Source: Neobacillus piezotolerans
GTDB lineage: Bacteria > Bacillota > Bacilli > Bacillales > Cytobacillaceae
Direction: 5' to 3'
Length of the DNA: 64,000 nt
Assembly (NCBI RefSeq): GCF_003362805.1
Contig: NZ_QNQT01000001.1
Location: forward strand, 310,001 to 374,000
Of the stretch, positions 17,067 to 26,637 are shown in pieces. Below the pieces are notes generated by a model that had not been told where the DNA came from, searched no databases, and worked only from the letters and a program-made list of their open reading frames with translations. Made by a program: the position numbers and the translations under genes. Within the stretch, counting starts at the first letter, position 1. The number at the start of each line of letters is the position of its first letter.

Positions 17067-18245
17067 ATGCTTTTAACCATTTTGAAATCGGAGATTCTTG
17101 AAAGGCAACGGAAGTTTATTTCGCAGTTTGGCCAAAGGAAAGCGGATTGTGCGATCTTGTTCAGCGTGACGGATATCTTTTATTTGACGAACTTCCATTT
17201 CCACCCAACCGAGAGGCCGATTGGCTTTTTTGTGGATCCGTCGCATAAGACGCATCTGTTTGTCCCGGCGCTTGAGCATGAGCATGCGGAGGAGTTTGCT
17301 GTCGTTGACCATGTCCATTCGTATCCGGAATATCCGGGTCTTCGGCATCCAATGGAATATTTGAAGGATGCCCTTGTAGAAGCTGGTTTTTCAGGAAAGA
17401 CTGTAGGCTTTGATGCGAATGGCTATGGATCATCGATGGGATATCGCGGCCCTGCTGTGAGCGATTTCCTCGAAGCGGAATTTGTCTCCTTGAAAGGGCT
17501 TGTGGAAGAATTGAGGTTCATCAAGTCCCCGGCCGAAATAGAATTGATCAAGGAATCTTGCCGCTGGGGGAATCTCGCCCACCGCCTTCTCCAAAAATAT
17601 TCAAAGGCCGGATTGAGTGAAATCGAGATTACGAGCAAGGCCTCCACCGAAGCAACTATGGCAATGATTGAAACGCTAGGGAAAGATTACCGCCCGCATG
17701 GAAGGACTGCCTATGCAATCTTCCGCGGCCAGATAGGGGAAATGTCCGCATTCCCTCACGCCGTGACCCAAAATCTTATTTTGAAAAAAGGCGATACACT
17801 CGTTACCGGAGCTGCGGCGGATGTATGGGGCTACCACAGCGAATTGGAAAGGACGATGTTTGTCCAGGAAGCGAGTAAGGAACAGGAAAAGTATTTTCAT
17901 ATTATGTATGATGCCCAGGAGGCCGCTTTCGCCGCAATCAAGCCTGGCGAACCGTGTTCCGTTGTCGAGCAGGCCGTGCAAAGATTCTGGAAGGAAACGG
18001 GAGTCGAGCATCTTGTCCAGCACCATACTGGGCACGCGATTGGCCTTCTCGGCCACGAGGCACCGTTTTTCGATCTAGGGGATCAGACAATTATGCAGCC
18101 AGGAATGGTGTTTACAGTGGAACCTGGAATTTATGTCAGGGGCCTCGGGGGATTCAGGCATTCCGACACAGTCCTCGTAACGGAAAATGGGATGGAAATG
18201 CTGACGTATTATCCGAGGGACTTCGCATCGATGATCTGCTATTAA
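17067..18245 (+). CDS. M24-fold (creatinase/Xaa-Pro peptidase-like) protein with altered metal site
   Basis: 392 residues: an N-terminal creatinase_N domain (about 10-150) and a C-terminal pita-bread domain (about 160-390). It retains the His of HHTGHAIG and the Glu of VEPGIYV. By my alignment, the usual first Asp ligand is Gly, the second Asp is Glu (GYHSELERT instead of GYxSDxTRT), and the last Glu is Ser (FRHSDTVLV). The LERT motif recalls creatinase, which works without metal. It is therefore probably not a standard dinuclear Xaa-Pro aminopeptidase. It heads a row of peptidases. ATG at 17067 with AGGGAG 10 nt upstream. Confidence 0.8.
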   Translation: MLLTILKSEILERQRKFISQFGQRKADCAILFSVTDIFYLTNFHFHPTERPIGFFVDPSHKTHLFVPALEHEHAEEFAVVDHVHSYPEYPGLRHPMEYLKDALVEAGFSGKTVGFDANGYGSSMGYRGPAVSDFLEAEFVSLKGLVEELRFIKSPAEIELIKESCRWGNLAHRLLQKYSKAGLSEIEITSKASTEATMAMIETLGKDYRPHGRTAYAIFRGQIGEMSAFPHAVTQNLILKKGDTLVTGAAADVWGYHSELERTMFVQEASKEQEKYFHIMYDAQEAAFAAIKPGEPCSVVEQAVQRFWKETGVEHLVQHHTGHAIGLLGHEAPFFDLGDQTIMQPGMVFTVEPGIYVRGLGGFRHSDTVLVTENGMEMLTYYPRDFASMICY

Positions 18246-18384
18246 ACTATATTTTTGTGGAGGAGAGGATCGATCTTGAAGATTACTCTCTTTCTTTTTG
18301 GCTAGTAAACTTTTTTGAAATTAGTTAGGCGCAATACTGAGTGACAAAGAATAGTCGAAATCCCGGGGGTCGGACCATTTCCCG

Positions 18385-18429
18385 TTGAGTGACATTGATT
18401 AGAGAAAATCCAGAAAGGAAGTCACTCAA
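18385..18429. promoter_or_regulatory. inverted repeat upstream of an M20 gene
   Basis: TTGAGTGAC (18385-18393) and GTCACTCAA (18421-18429) form a perfect 9-bp inverted repeat with a 27-nt gap. A further GAGTGAC occurs near 18340. It lies about 125 nt upstream of the M20 start, with no T tract, so an operator is more likely than a terminator. The remainder of the 309-bp gap shows no gene. Confidence 0.45.
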
Positions 18430-18554
18430 ACCACGTTGAACAATAAGACGTTTATAAAAACAATACCGTGCCAGAATGCATTGTTGTTTAATTTTCTGAA
18501 TTATCGGAGTATAGTTGAAGTTGATAGCCTATGACAACACGGGAGGTAGGAAAA

Positions 18555-19829
18555 ATGGCAAAAGAGTTGAAGCAGGCCGAGGAAAATCCAGTTGCGCTTA
18601 TTTCCGAACATGTAAAAAGTATTTATGAAGTACTTGTAAAAGATGCATTCGTACAGCAGGGGTTGGATTTCCTGGAGCAGGATAATGATTATACAACGAG
18701 CGAGCAAATTGCAATCACCGAGATTCCGGCGCCTACGTACGATGAATCGGTCCGTGGAACGGATTATAAAAGGAGATTAATCGGTTACGGACTTCAAAAT
18801 GTCACGGCCGACCGCCAAGGAAACGTATTTGGAATCAGGAGAGGGAGTGGCAACGGGCCAACGCTGGTTGTGTGCGCCCATCTTGACACTGTTTTTCCTG
18901 AAGGAACCGATGTGAAGGCAAAACAGAAGGATGGAAGGATTTATGCGCCAGGCATTGCCGATGATGGACGCGGTCTCGCCGCTGTCCTGACACTGCTCCG
19001 TGCTTTTGAAAAATCAGGCATACATACAGTCGGGGACATCCTGTTCGGCGCCACCGTCGGGGAAGAAGGCCTTGGGGACCTGAACGGCGTCAAAGCGCTG
19101 TTTGAAAATAACAACGATATTGATGGCTTTATTTCGATCGAACCGGGCAGTCCGGAACGGATTACCTATCTTGGCACTGGAAGCCGGCGGTATCATGTTA
19201 CTTATACTGGTCCGGGCGGACACAGCTTCGGGGATTTTGGAAAGCCGAGCGCAATCCATGCCTTGGGCCGGGCGATCGCGGGGATTAGTGATATCGAAAC
19301 GCCTGCAGAACCAAAAACGACTTTTACTGTCGGGACGATAAAAGGCGGGACATCGGTCAATACGATTTCAGCGAGTGCCGAAATGCTCCTTGACTTACGT
19401 TCCGTTTCACCGGATGCCTTATCCAAGCTTGAGGAAAAGGCGTTGAGCATTATGAGTGAAGCGGCCGATTCGGAAAATAAGCGTTGGGACACGGATGCAA
19501 TCAAGGTGGATATCAAGCTTGTCGGGGACAGGCCCGCGGGCTCCCAGCGTGAGGACAGCATGATCGTCCAGGCGGCAATGGCTTCATCCGCAACATTAGG
19601 GTTTGAGCCAGTACTGAATGGGCCAGTGAGCACAGATTCCAATGTTCCGATAAGTCTTGGAATCCCGGCTGTTACACTTGGCGGGGGAGGAGCGTTCGGC
19701 GGCTGCCACACCCTCGAGGAATATTACGACCCAGCCGGCGCATATCAAGGGGTGCAAAATATCTTTTTAACGATGCTCGGTCTTGTTGGCGTCGAAGGGG
19801 TAAGCCAGCCTCTTTTGCCAAAGCGGTGA
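18555..19829 (+). CDS. M20-family metallopeptidase (PepT-like)
   Basis: 424 residues with all M20 metal motifs: CAHLDTVF, IADDGRG, TVGEEGLGD, ISIEPG and a C-terminal GCHTLEEY His. The bacterial exopeptidase dimerisation (lid) domain follows the Glu-Glu motif (TGPGGHSFGDF). Such enzymes are cytosolic zinc amino- or tripeptidases, or related amidohydrolases. The ATG at 18555 is used because GGGAGG lies 9 nt upstream; the ATG 24 nt earlier overlaps that site. It is followed by a second M20 and an S9 gene in the same direction. Confidence 0.87.
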   Translation: MAKELKQAEENPVALISEHVKSIYEVLVKDAFVQQGLDFLEQDNDYTTSEQIAITEIPAPTYDESVRGTDYKRRLIGYGLQNVTADRQGNVFGIRRGSGNGPTLVVCAHLDTVFPEGTDVKAKQKDGRIYAPGIADDGRGLAAVLTLLRAFEKSGIHTVGDILFGATVGEEGLGDLNGVKALFENNNDIDGFISIEPGSPERITYLGTGSRRYHVTYTGPGGHSFGDFGKPSAIHALGRAIAGISDIETPAEPKTTFTVGTIKGGTSVNTISASAEMLLDLRSVSPDALSKLEEKALSIMSEAADSENKRWDTDAIKVDIKLVGDRPAGSQREDSMIVQAAMASSATLGFEPVLNGPVSTDSNVPISLGIPAVTLGGGGAFGGCHTLEEYYDPAGAYQGVQNIFLTMLGLVGVEGVSQPLLPKR

Positions 19830-19996
19830 TATTTAGGGGGAGACGGTTTAATTGCCGCCTCTCCTTTTTCCAGCATAAGCCTATGGATCATCCACCCAAC
19901 AAATTCTTTTTTAAAAGAATATTTTGAAAATAGGAGGGATTGGTTCTTCGGGTGTCGAAATATTATCTGGACTTATTTCAAAAAGGGGGCAGGTTT

Positions 19997-21406
19997 ATGG
20001 CGAGGTTGCAGTTGGAAGATTTGAAACAGTATGCGAAGGAGCATATGCCAGGGGCAATCGAGATTTTAAAGGAGTATTTAAGGCTGCCGACGATTTCCGC
20101 CCAAAATACAGCGATTCCGGAAACAGTAGCTTTTGTCGTGAACATGGTCCGGGAAGCTGGCGGGGAGGCCCAGGTTCTCGATGGGCTTGGCGGAAATCCG
20201 GTCGTTTACTCGTTTTTCCCGGCTGGGGAAGGCGGAGATTCGGAAAAGACACTATTATTCTATAACCATTATGATGTCCAGCCGCCTGAGCCTCTTGAGG
20301 AGTGGCATTCGGATCCGTTCAACCCAGTCATCACAGACGGCATCCTGTTTGCACGCGGGGTAGCGGATAATAAGGGAGACCTTGTAGCAAGGCTCGCCGC
20401 CATAAAAGTGCTTCAAAAAGCGGAAGGCGGCCTGCCATGCAATATCAAATTCCTTATCGAAGGCGAAGAGGAAATCGGCAGCCCGAATCTTGCACCTTAT
20501 TTGGAACAATACAAGGACTTGTTCGCGGCGGATGCCTGCATTTGGGAGTTCGGAGGAAAGGATGCCGAGGAAAGGATTAATATGGTCGCCGGCATAAAAG
20601 GGATGGCGTACCTCGAACTTACCTGCATCGGGGCCGAGATAGATATGCACTCTTCGGTTGGCGCCTATGTGGATAACGCGGCTTGGCGGCTTGTTCAGGC
20701 TCTTGCCACAATGAGGAATGAGCGAAACGAGATTTTAGTCGAAGGCTTTTACGACGGCATGATTCCGCCAACGGAAGAAGAATTGGAAGCTGTCCGTGCG
20801 CTCCCATTCAATGAAGAGGGAACCGCGGCCCTTTATGGCCTGAAGCGTCCGCTCATTACGGCCGCCAAAGGTGAGGATCCGCGCGAGGCTATGGTCTTCC
20901 ATCCGACGATGACAATTTGCGGTATGGTCAGCGGATATACCGGCGAGGGTTCGAAAACCGTCCTGCCGAAAAGCGCGAAGGCGAAGATTGATTGCAGGCT
21001 AGTACCAGGCCAGGATCCGGACCATATCCTCCAATGCGTTGAAAGGCATTTGGAAAAGCACGGTTTTCATGATGTAAAAGCCACGTCGTTGAACGGACAG
21101 AAAGCATACCGCTCGGATTACAGCCATCCGTTCATCCAACACGTTGTCGCCACCGCGAATGATGTATACGAAGCCGGATGTGTGCTGGCACCGAATTCCG
21201 CCGGTACGGGACCAATGTTTATTTTTGGGGAACTGCTTCAGCTGCCGATCGTCAGCACCGGAGTCGGCTGGGTAAAATCAAAGGCACATGCGCCAAATGA
21301 ATCAATCAGACTTGAAGACTTCGAGCAGGGAATTGTCCATATGGCCCATATGCTCGCAGGTTTCCCTGAAGCCCTTAAACTCGCCGCAGAAAAAGTCGAG
21401 GCGTGA
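19997..21406 (+). CDS. M20-family dipeptidase
   Basis: About 469 residues, similar to carnosinase/CNDP-like M20 dipeptidases. Metal motifs: FYNHYDVQPP, GVADNKGDL, EGEEEIGSP, IWEFGG and KAHAPNES. The lid-domain His is in EIDMHSSVG. It probably cleaves dipeptides in the cytosol. The start at 19997 has AAGGGGG 7 nt upstream; upstream in-frame codons are rejected. About 170 nt follow the preceding M20 gene, without a clear terminator, and 59 nt precede the S9 gene, so this may be one transcript. Confidence 0.87.
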   Translation: MARLQLEDLKQYAKEHMPGAIEILKEYLRLPTISAQNTAIPETVAFVVNMVREAGGEAQVLDGLGGNPVVYSFFPAGEGGDSEKTLLFYNHYDVQPPEPLEEWHSDPFNPVITDGILFARGVADNKGDLVARLAAIKVLQKAEGGLPCNIKFLIEGEEEIGSPNLAPYLEQYKDLFAADACIWEFGGKDAEERINMVAGIKGMAYLELTCIGAEIDMHSSVGAYVDNAAWRLVQALATMRNERNEILVEGFYDGMIPPTEEELEAVRALPFNEEGTAALYGLKRPLITAAKGEDPREAMVFHPTMTICGMVSGYTGEGSKTVLPKSAKAKIDCRLVPGQDPDHILQCVERHLEKHGFHDVKATSLNGQKAYRSDYSHPFIQHVVATANDVYEAGCVLAPNSAGTGPMFIFGELLQLPIVSTGVGWVKSKAHAPNESIRLEDFEQGIVHMAHMLAGFPEALKLAAEKVEA

Positions 21407-21465
21407 TTTATTAAATTCGAACACATTAATTAAGCATATTTTTTAAAAGAAAGGACCAACTCAAA

Positions 21466-23265
21466 ATGACAATAGGAATTCAGCCATTTTTGCATGTTCG
21501 GACAGCGAAGAAGCCGATTTACCATCCAGACGGCAATAAAATTAGCTTCATCACCGATTATACCGGCCTGCCTCAAGTGTGGGAACTCAGCCTGAAAGGC
21601 GGCTGGCCAGCGCAAAATTCATTTACCGAAGAAAGAATCATGTTCGTCAGCTACATAGCAGGTACATCAAAACGGATTATCGGAATGGACGCCGGGGTGA
21701 ACGAAAAGCAGCAGCTATTCCTTTTGAATGACGATGGGACTCTTGTTCCGCTTACCGATTCGCCCGACCATATCCATCAATACGGCGGAAGCTCCCCTGA
21801 TGGCAAATGGATCGCGTGGGCGAGCAACAGGAGGAATGCAGCCCAATTTGATATATACATCCAAAACCTCGAAACGGTTGAATTTAAAAAGGTTTTCGAT
21901 GGGGATGGCATGTACCATGCGGGAAAATGGTCGCCTGACGGCCAAACCTTGCTTGTAGACAGGGTGAATACCAATCTGGATAACGACCTCGGCCTGCTCA
22001 ATCTTGAAAGCGGGGAAGTTTCCTGGCTGACCCTCCATGAGGGGGAAGCCAAGTTTGAAGACCCAGAGTTCAGCAAGGATGGGGGCACAATTTACGTTTT
22101 GACAAACAAGGGCCGTGAGTTTTCCGGCTTGGCTGCCATTACGGTTGCAACGAAGGAAATGGCATGGCTCGATGAAAGGGAATGGGACCTGGAAGGGCTG
22201 GCGATGAGCAAGGATAAGAACATGCTAGCTTATACAGTCAATGCCGGCGGAATATCAAAAGGCGTGCTTTATCACCTTGCTGATGGTTCCATCGAAACAT
22301 GGGAGACGCCTGCCGGTGTGATTTCCGAACTTTCTTTCTCCCCTGACAGCAAAAAGCTGGCTTATGTACTGAATGGTTCCACCCAGCCATCGGACATTTG
22401 GGAGCTTGATGTTGCCACGAAAAACACGAAAAGGCTGACCTTTGTTTCGAGCCTGCCGGTTGTTGAAGAGCAGCTTGTTGAACCGGAACTGATCACCTTC
22501 AATTCGTTTGACGGACTTGAGGTGCCTGCTTTTTATTACAGGCCGAAAAACGCTGAAGGAAAGCTGCCGGTTGTTGTATTTGTCCATGGCGGGCCAGAGT
22601 CGCAAATCCGCGCCGTTTATAATCCGTTCCTGCAATATTTCCTAAGCAGGGGCTATGCTGTGTGCACTCCGAATGTGAGGGGGAGCACGGGATACGGAAA
22701 GAGCTATTCCCACCTCGATGATGTCCGGAAACGGATGGATTCGGTTAAGGACCTTGTGTCCCTTGTCGATTGGCTGAAGGAGAACGGAAACGCCGATCCT
22801 GATAAAATCGCGGTCATGGGCCGGAGCTATGGCGGATTCATGGTTCTTGCCGCCATCACCCACTATCCGAAGCTGTGGGCTGCCGCAATCGATATCGTCG
22901 GCATTTCAAGCTTCAAGACCTTCCTTGAAAACACGAGTGTTTGGCGCCGCAAGCTAAGGGAAGCCGAATACGGCAGCATCGAAGCGGATGGCGATTTCTT
23001 CGACGAAATTGACCCGCTTCACCGGACGAAGGATATCGAGTGCCCTGTCATGATGCTGCATGGGGCGAACGACCCGCGTGTGCCAATCGAGGAAACCGAG
23101 CAGATGGTCAACGACCTGAAAGCCAGGAACCATCCAGTCCATTACATCCGTTTCGAGGACGAAGGTCATTTCTTTGTAAAATTGCAAAACAACATAACGG
23201 CTTATACAGGCGTCGCCGATTTCCTTGACGAACATATCGGAAAAGCCGTTACAGCCGTACTGTAG
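21466..23265 (+). CDS. S9-family prolyl oligopeptidase-type peptidase
   Basis: 599 residues. The N-terminal ~350 form a TolB-like beta-propeller with repeated SPDGKWIAW/SPDGQTLLV-type strands. The C-terminal alpha/beta-hydrolase has oxyanion segment VVFVHGGPESQ, nucleophile Ser in GRSYGGF, Asp in ANDPRVP and His in DEGHFF. Acylaminoacyl-peptidase or YuxL-like activity is likely, releasing or trimming short peptides in the cytosol. No signal peptide. ATG preceded by AAAGGA. It ends the peptidase row and is followed by a terminator. Confidence 0.9.
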   Translation: MTIGIQPFLHVRTAKKPIYHPDGNKISFITDYTGLPQVWELSLKGGWPAQNSFTEERIMFVSYIAGTSKRIIGMDAGVNEKQQLFLLNDDGTLVPLTDSPDHIHQYGGSSPDGKWIAWASNRRNAAQFDIYIQNLETVEFKKVFDGDGMYHAGKWSPDGQTLLVDRVNTNLDNDLGLLNLESGEVSWLTLHEGEAKFEDPEFSKDGGTIYVLTNKGREFSGLAAITVATKEMAWLDEREWDLEGLAMSKDKNMLAYTVNAGGISKGVLYHLADGSIETWETPAGVISELSFSPDSKKLAYVLNGSTQPSDIWELDVATKNTKRLTFVSSLPVVEEQLVEPELITFNSFDGLEVPAFYYRPKNAEGKLPVVVFVHGGPESQIRAVYNPFLQYFLSRGYAVCTPNVRGSTGYGKSYSHLDDVRKRMDSVKDLVSLVDWLKENGNADPDKIAVMGRSYGGFMVLAAITHYPKLWAAAIDIVGISSFKTFLENTSVWRRKLREAEYGSIEADGDFFDEIDPLHRTKDIECPVMMLHGANDPRVPIEETEQMVNDLKARNHPVHYIRFEDEGHFFVKLQNNITAYTGVADFLDEHIGKAVTAVL

Positions 23266-23325
23266 ATCAAGCGCGTGAATATTGGCAAAAGGGAGAGGGA
23301 TTAACGCTCTTTGCCGATGAAAAGA

Positions 23326-23358
23326 AACCCCGTTCAAGCAGAGCGGGGTTGTTTATTT
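23326..23358 (+). terminator. terminator after the S9 peptidase
   Basis: AACCCCG/CGGGGTT stem with an 11-nt loop and a downstream T-rich stretch. Confidence 0.8.
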
Positions 23359-23444
23359 TTTAAAAAAATGTATAAAAATGGTGAAAGTTGTGGTTTACTC
23401 AAATTAGAAATACCTTTTCTATCTATTTAACCGGAGGTGTGGGG

Positions 23445-25067
23445 ATGTTACTGGATTATGTTTTGAACCTATCCATTTTTTCATTGATGGTAAATACTCC
23501 GTTGGTTATTCGTTCGTTCATGAAACCTAATCCTATTAAACATTTTCGCCTTTTTGCCGGTCTGTATGCCGGAATTGTTTCCTCCATACTCGTGCGGCTA
23601 TCCATTAACGAGCAGGGATATTTATACGATATCCGGTATGCGGTGCTAATCCTCGTTTTTGCTTATCTTGGGCCGCTTCCAGGTTTGCTTGCAGGGGGCA
23701 TTGCCCTAAGTGCCAGGCTGCTGGAAAGCCCGCACTGGTTTCCAGCCGTTGGAGGCTGGTTTGTGATTATTTCAGCGTTTACTTTAATTCATAGGAAATA
23801 TAACCATGTGCGTCCTGCGCTTATGTGCGTCATCCTTTACGGATCCTATTCAGTCATTTACAGTGTCATGATACCGTTTGTCTTCGGCGTCTTTAGGAAT
23901 GATCCTCTATTCCACATCCAATACCTGGTCTTTATCTTTTTTGGAGTCTTGCTTGGCGCCCTCCTTATTGAGTCGTATGAAAAACTCCATAGGACCATTT
24001 CGGAAAAGAACGCTATGAAGGAGAGTTTGACGGAGAGCGAGGGAAAGTACCGTCTTATAGCCGAAAATACTTCCGATCTTATTGCCGTTATGGGCAAGGA
24101 TCGATTCTTCAACTATATTTCCCCTTCCCATGGAACCGCTCTTGGCTACAGTTCCCGGGAGATTGACGAAATGGGAATATTGAGTACAATCCACCCGGAT
24201 GATTTTGATCCCTGCCGAAGGGCGATTGAAGAGGTTTTTCATAAAAAAGAAACGATTTCGGTTGAACTGAGATTGCACCATAAGGATGGCCGGTGGATTG
24301 AATTTGAATCCCGCTGCATGCCCGTTTTGGAATCGAACGGTTCACTTGAGCACATTGTCATCGTGAGCAGGGATATATCCGAACGGAAAAAAGCTGAGGA
24401 AATCCTCTTGCGGACAGAGAAGCTGTCAGTTGTTGGCGAGTTGGCCGCCGGTGTGGCCCACGAAATCCGCAATCCCCTGACGACAATTAAAGGATTTGTC
24501 CAGCTTTATAAAGCGGAAAATCCTGAGTTCAAGTTTAATGATTTGATTTTAGGTGAACTGAACCGGATCGAAACAATCACAAGCGAAATGCTGTCCCTCG
24601 GCAAACCCCAGGCAATTACCCTGGAGCAGGCGAATATAACGGACATAATTGAAAATACAATTGACATCCTTTCCCCTGAGGCTCATTTGAAAGGCGTCCA
24701 ATTCACCTTCTTGTATGAAGAACCCGAATACATGATTAAATGTGAAAAGAATCAAATAAAGCAGGTGTTCCTGAATATATTCAAAAATGCGATGGAAGCG
24801 ATGGGGGACGGAGGGGAAATCCAAATCGCCCTTAAAAGAAGTCCAGCAGGAGAATGTATCATTACAGTACAGGACCAGGGCTGCGGCATTCCTGAGGATA
24901 TCCTTCCCCGGCTTGGCGAGCCTTTTTATACCCTCAAGGAAAAAGGGACGGGCCTCGGCTTGATGATTTGCCATAAAATTATTAAGCAGCATCATGGGAG
25001 CATTGTCTATCAGAGCCGTCTGAATGAAGGGACGCTAATCACCATCACGATCCCGCTGGCGGGATGA
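23445..25067 (+). CDS. membrane histidine kinase with LytS-type 5TM sensor and PAS domain
   Basis: 540 residues. Five to six membrane segments occupy about 1-185 and include DIRYAVLILVFAYLGPLPGLLAGG, typical of the 5TMR-LYT sensor. Then a PAS/PAC domain (about 205-325), HisKA with GVAHEIRNPLTT, and HATPase (NAMEAM, DQGCGIPEDI, GTGLGL). No response-regulator gene is adjacent, so it is an orphan kinase of the type that in bacilli often feeds the sporulation phosphorelay (inference). The ATG at 23445 follows GGAGGTG; a longer GTG frame lacks a site. Confidence 0.88.
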   Translation: MLLDYVLNLSIFSLMVNTPLVIRSFMKPNPIKHFRLFAGLYAGIVSSILVRLSINEQGYLYDIRYAVLILVFAYLGPLPGLLAGGIALSARLLESPHWFPAVGGWFVIISAFTLIHRKYNHVRPALMCVILYGSYSVIYSVMIPFVFGVFRNDPLFHIQYLVFIFFGVLLGALLIESYEKLHRTISEKNAMKESLTESEGKYRLIAENTSDLIAVMGKDRFFNYISPSHGTALGYSSREIDEMGILSTIHPDDFDPCRRAIEEVFHKKETISVELRLHHKDGRWIEFESRCMPVLESNGSLEHIVIVSRDISERKKAEEILLRTEKLSVVGELAAGVAHEIRNPLTTIKGFVQLYKAENPEFKFNDLILGELNRIETITSEMLSLGKPQAITLEQANITDIIENTIDILSPEAHLKGVQFTFLYEEPEYMIKCEKNQIKQVFLNIFKNAMEAMGDGGEIQIALKRSPAGECIITVQDQGCGIPEDILPRLGEPFYTLKEKGTGLGLMICHKIIKQHHGSIVYQSRLNEGTLITITIPLAG

Positions 25068-25068
25068 C

Positions 25069-25298
25069 AACGCCGCCTTAAAAAAAATCCGGAAAATTGA
25101 CAAGGAATACGGCTATATTGTTGATGAAGGAAAATCATGCGTCTTCCTGAAATCCGCCGGCGAAAGGGTCGATCCTATCTTCAGCAAAGGCGAGGTACGA
25201 GGCCCTCTTGATTCATCATGTTCTTCGCGCCACTGAAGGACCGTTCGGATGTAATCCTTGAGGTTGGCGAAGAAATGAAAATACCTTTAAGAAGGTAA
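25069..25298 (+). pseudogene. decayed gene fragment
   Basis: Past the kinase stop, one frame reads sensibly as LKKIRKIDKEYGYIVDEG...FSKGEV before a stop. Another frame, from ATG 25218, reads MFFAPLKDRSDVILEVGEEM to a stop at 25298. A bridging piece in the third frame (EALLIHH) would join them. The protein-like composition spread over three frames suggests a gene broken by two small indels. There is no start codon with a ribosome site. The family is not recognised. Alternatively it is chance non-coding sequence. Confidence 0.4.
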
Positions 25299-25325
25299 CG
25301 GACCATAGGATTCGCATACTAGAAA

Positions 25326-25352
25326 AGCTGCCTGATTTTCAGGCGGCTTTTT
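25326..25352 (+). terminator. terminator downstream of the fragment
   Basis: AGCTGCCTGA/TCAGGCGGCT stem, 3-nt loop, then a T run. Confidence 0.75.
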
Positions 25353-25480
25353 CTGATCAATAAATTTTTTCATTGAAGGGGCGATCCTGGCTTGTGAACA
25401 AAATGAACAAAAATCAGTTAAAGTTTTTAATGTGTTTTAATTGTATAATATTTCAATTTTCTAAATCTTTAATAAAATTA

Positions 25481-25494
25481 AGAAAACGTTTTCA
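25481..25494 (+). promoter_or_regulatory. CcpA cre-like site before tctC
   Basis: AGAAAACGTTTTCA matches the cre consensus except for its first base and is nearly palindromic. It lies about 20 nt upstream of the tctC start and about 30 nt downstream of a TATAAT (25444-25449), a position suited to carbon catabolite repression. Confidence 0.55.
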
Positions 25495-25514
25495 TTTTGA
25501 CGAGGGGGATTTTT

Positions 25515-26540
25515 ATGAAAGCATTAAGGAAATTTACACTGCTGGCTGCGGCGGGGGTACTCGCTTTAAGTCTGGGGGCATGCAGTGAAAAGGAATCTGC
25601 GGGGGGAAAGAAAAAAAGCGGTTCTGATTATCCAAACAAAGCTATAACAGTAGTTGCTCCATCCGGCGCGGGTGGTGGATGGGATTTAACTGCGCGCTCG
25701 TTTACAAAGATTCTTGCCGAAACCAAATTGGTCAAGCAGCCAATGACAGTCGAAAATAAGCCTGGCGGCGGCGGTGCGGTCTTCATGGCTGAGTACGCAA
25801 CCCAGCATGCATCAAACAACCAAATGCTGTTTGTTAATTCACCGCCAATTATCATCAACAATCTTAAAAAGGAAGGAAACAGCCCGTACGGGTATGCAAA
25901 CACGACGCCATTGGCGCAATTGACACGTGATTATGGGGCGATTGTCGTTAAGGCGGATTCCAAATTTACTGATTTGAAATCCGTGTTGGATGAGGTGAAA
26001 AAGGACCCTGCCAAGCTGACATTCGCGGGGGGCTCCGCACCTGGTTCGATGGACCACTTGATTTCCATCATGCCTGCATTTGAATATGGAATCGACCCGA
26101 CAAAGGTAAAATATGTTTCCTATGATGGCGGCGGCGAAGCGATAACCGCTCTTCTTGGAGGCAATGCCGACGTCATTGGAACCGACGCCTCAAGCGTTAA
26201 GGAATTCGTGAAGGCCGGGAAAGTAAAGGTTCTTGCTGTCACTTCTTCTGAACGACTTGGAGGGGACTATGCGGATGTTCCAACCGCGAAGGAACAGGGT
26301 GTAAACGCTGAATTTACAATTTGGCGCGGCGTGTTTGGACCTGAGAAAATGTCTGATGAAGCAAAGGCATATTGGGATGATGCAATCGCCAAACTTGTTG
26401 AGACACCTGAATGGAAATCAGAAGTTGAAACCCAGGGGTGGGAAATGGAATACAAAAACATCGATGATTTCAAAAAGTTTTTGAAGGATCAGGAAGGCCA
26501 GGTACAGAAGCTTCTTGAAGCACTCGGAATGCAAAAATAG
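25515..26540 (+). CDS. tctC: tricarboxylate-binding lipoprotein TctC
   Basis: 341 residues. Signal peptide with a lipobox (LSLGAC), then the Bug/TctC fold: NKAITVVAPSGAGGGWD near the N-terminus, ENKPGGGGAVFMAEYA, FAGGSAPGSMDHL and VLAVTSSERL. It is the extracytoplasmic substrate-binding part of a tripartite tricarboxylate transporter, presumably capturing citrate or a related acid and handing it to TctAB. ATG after AGGGGG. The first gene of tctCBA, with a cre-like site upstream and a CitST-type two-component system downstream. Confidence 0.9.
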   Translation: MKALRKFTLLAAAGVLALSLGACSEKESAGGKKKSGSDYPNKAITVVAPSGAGGGWDLTARSFTKILAETKLVKQPMTVENKPGGGGAVFMAEYATQHASNNQMLFVNSPPIIINNLKKEGNSPYGYANTTPLAQLTRDYGAIVVKADSKFTDLKSVLDEVKKDPAKLTFAGGSAPGSMDHLISIMPAFEYGIDPTKVKYVSYDGGGEAITALLGGNADVIGTDASSVKEFVKAGKVKVLAVTSSERLGGDYADVPTAKEQGVNAEFTIWRGVFGPEKMSDEAKAYWDDAIAKLVETPEWKSEVETQGWEMEYKNIDDFKKFLKDQEGQVQKLLEALGMQK

Positions 26541-26637
26541 GATAAGGAGGGAAGGAGGTTCTTCTCCTTCCCGATTTTAAATTTTGGCCCAAATCTGAAG
26601 TTGATATGAAAACTTCAGGGCATTAGGGGGAATTGCA

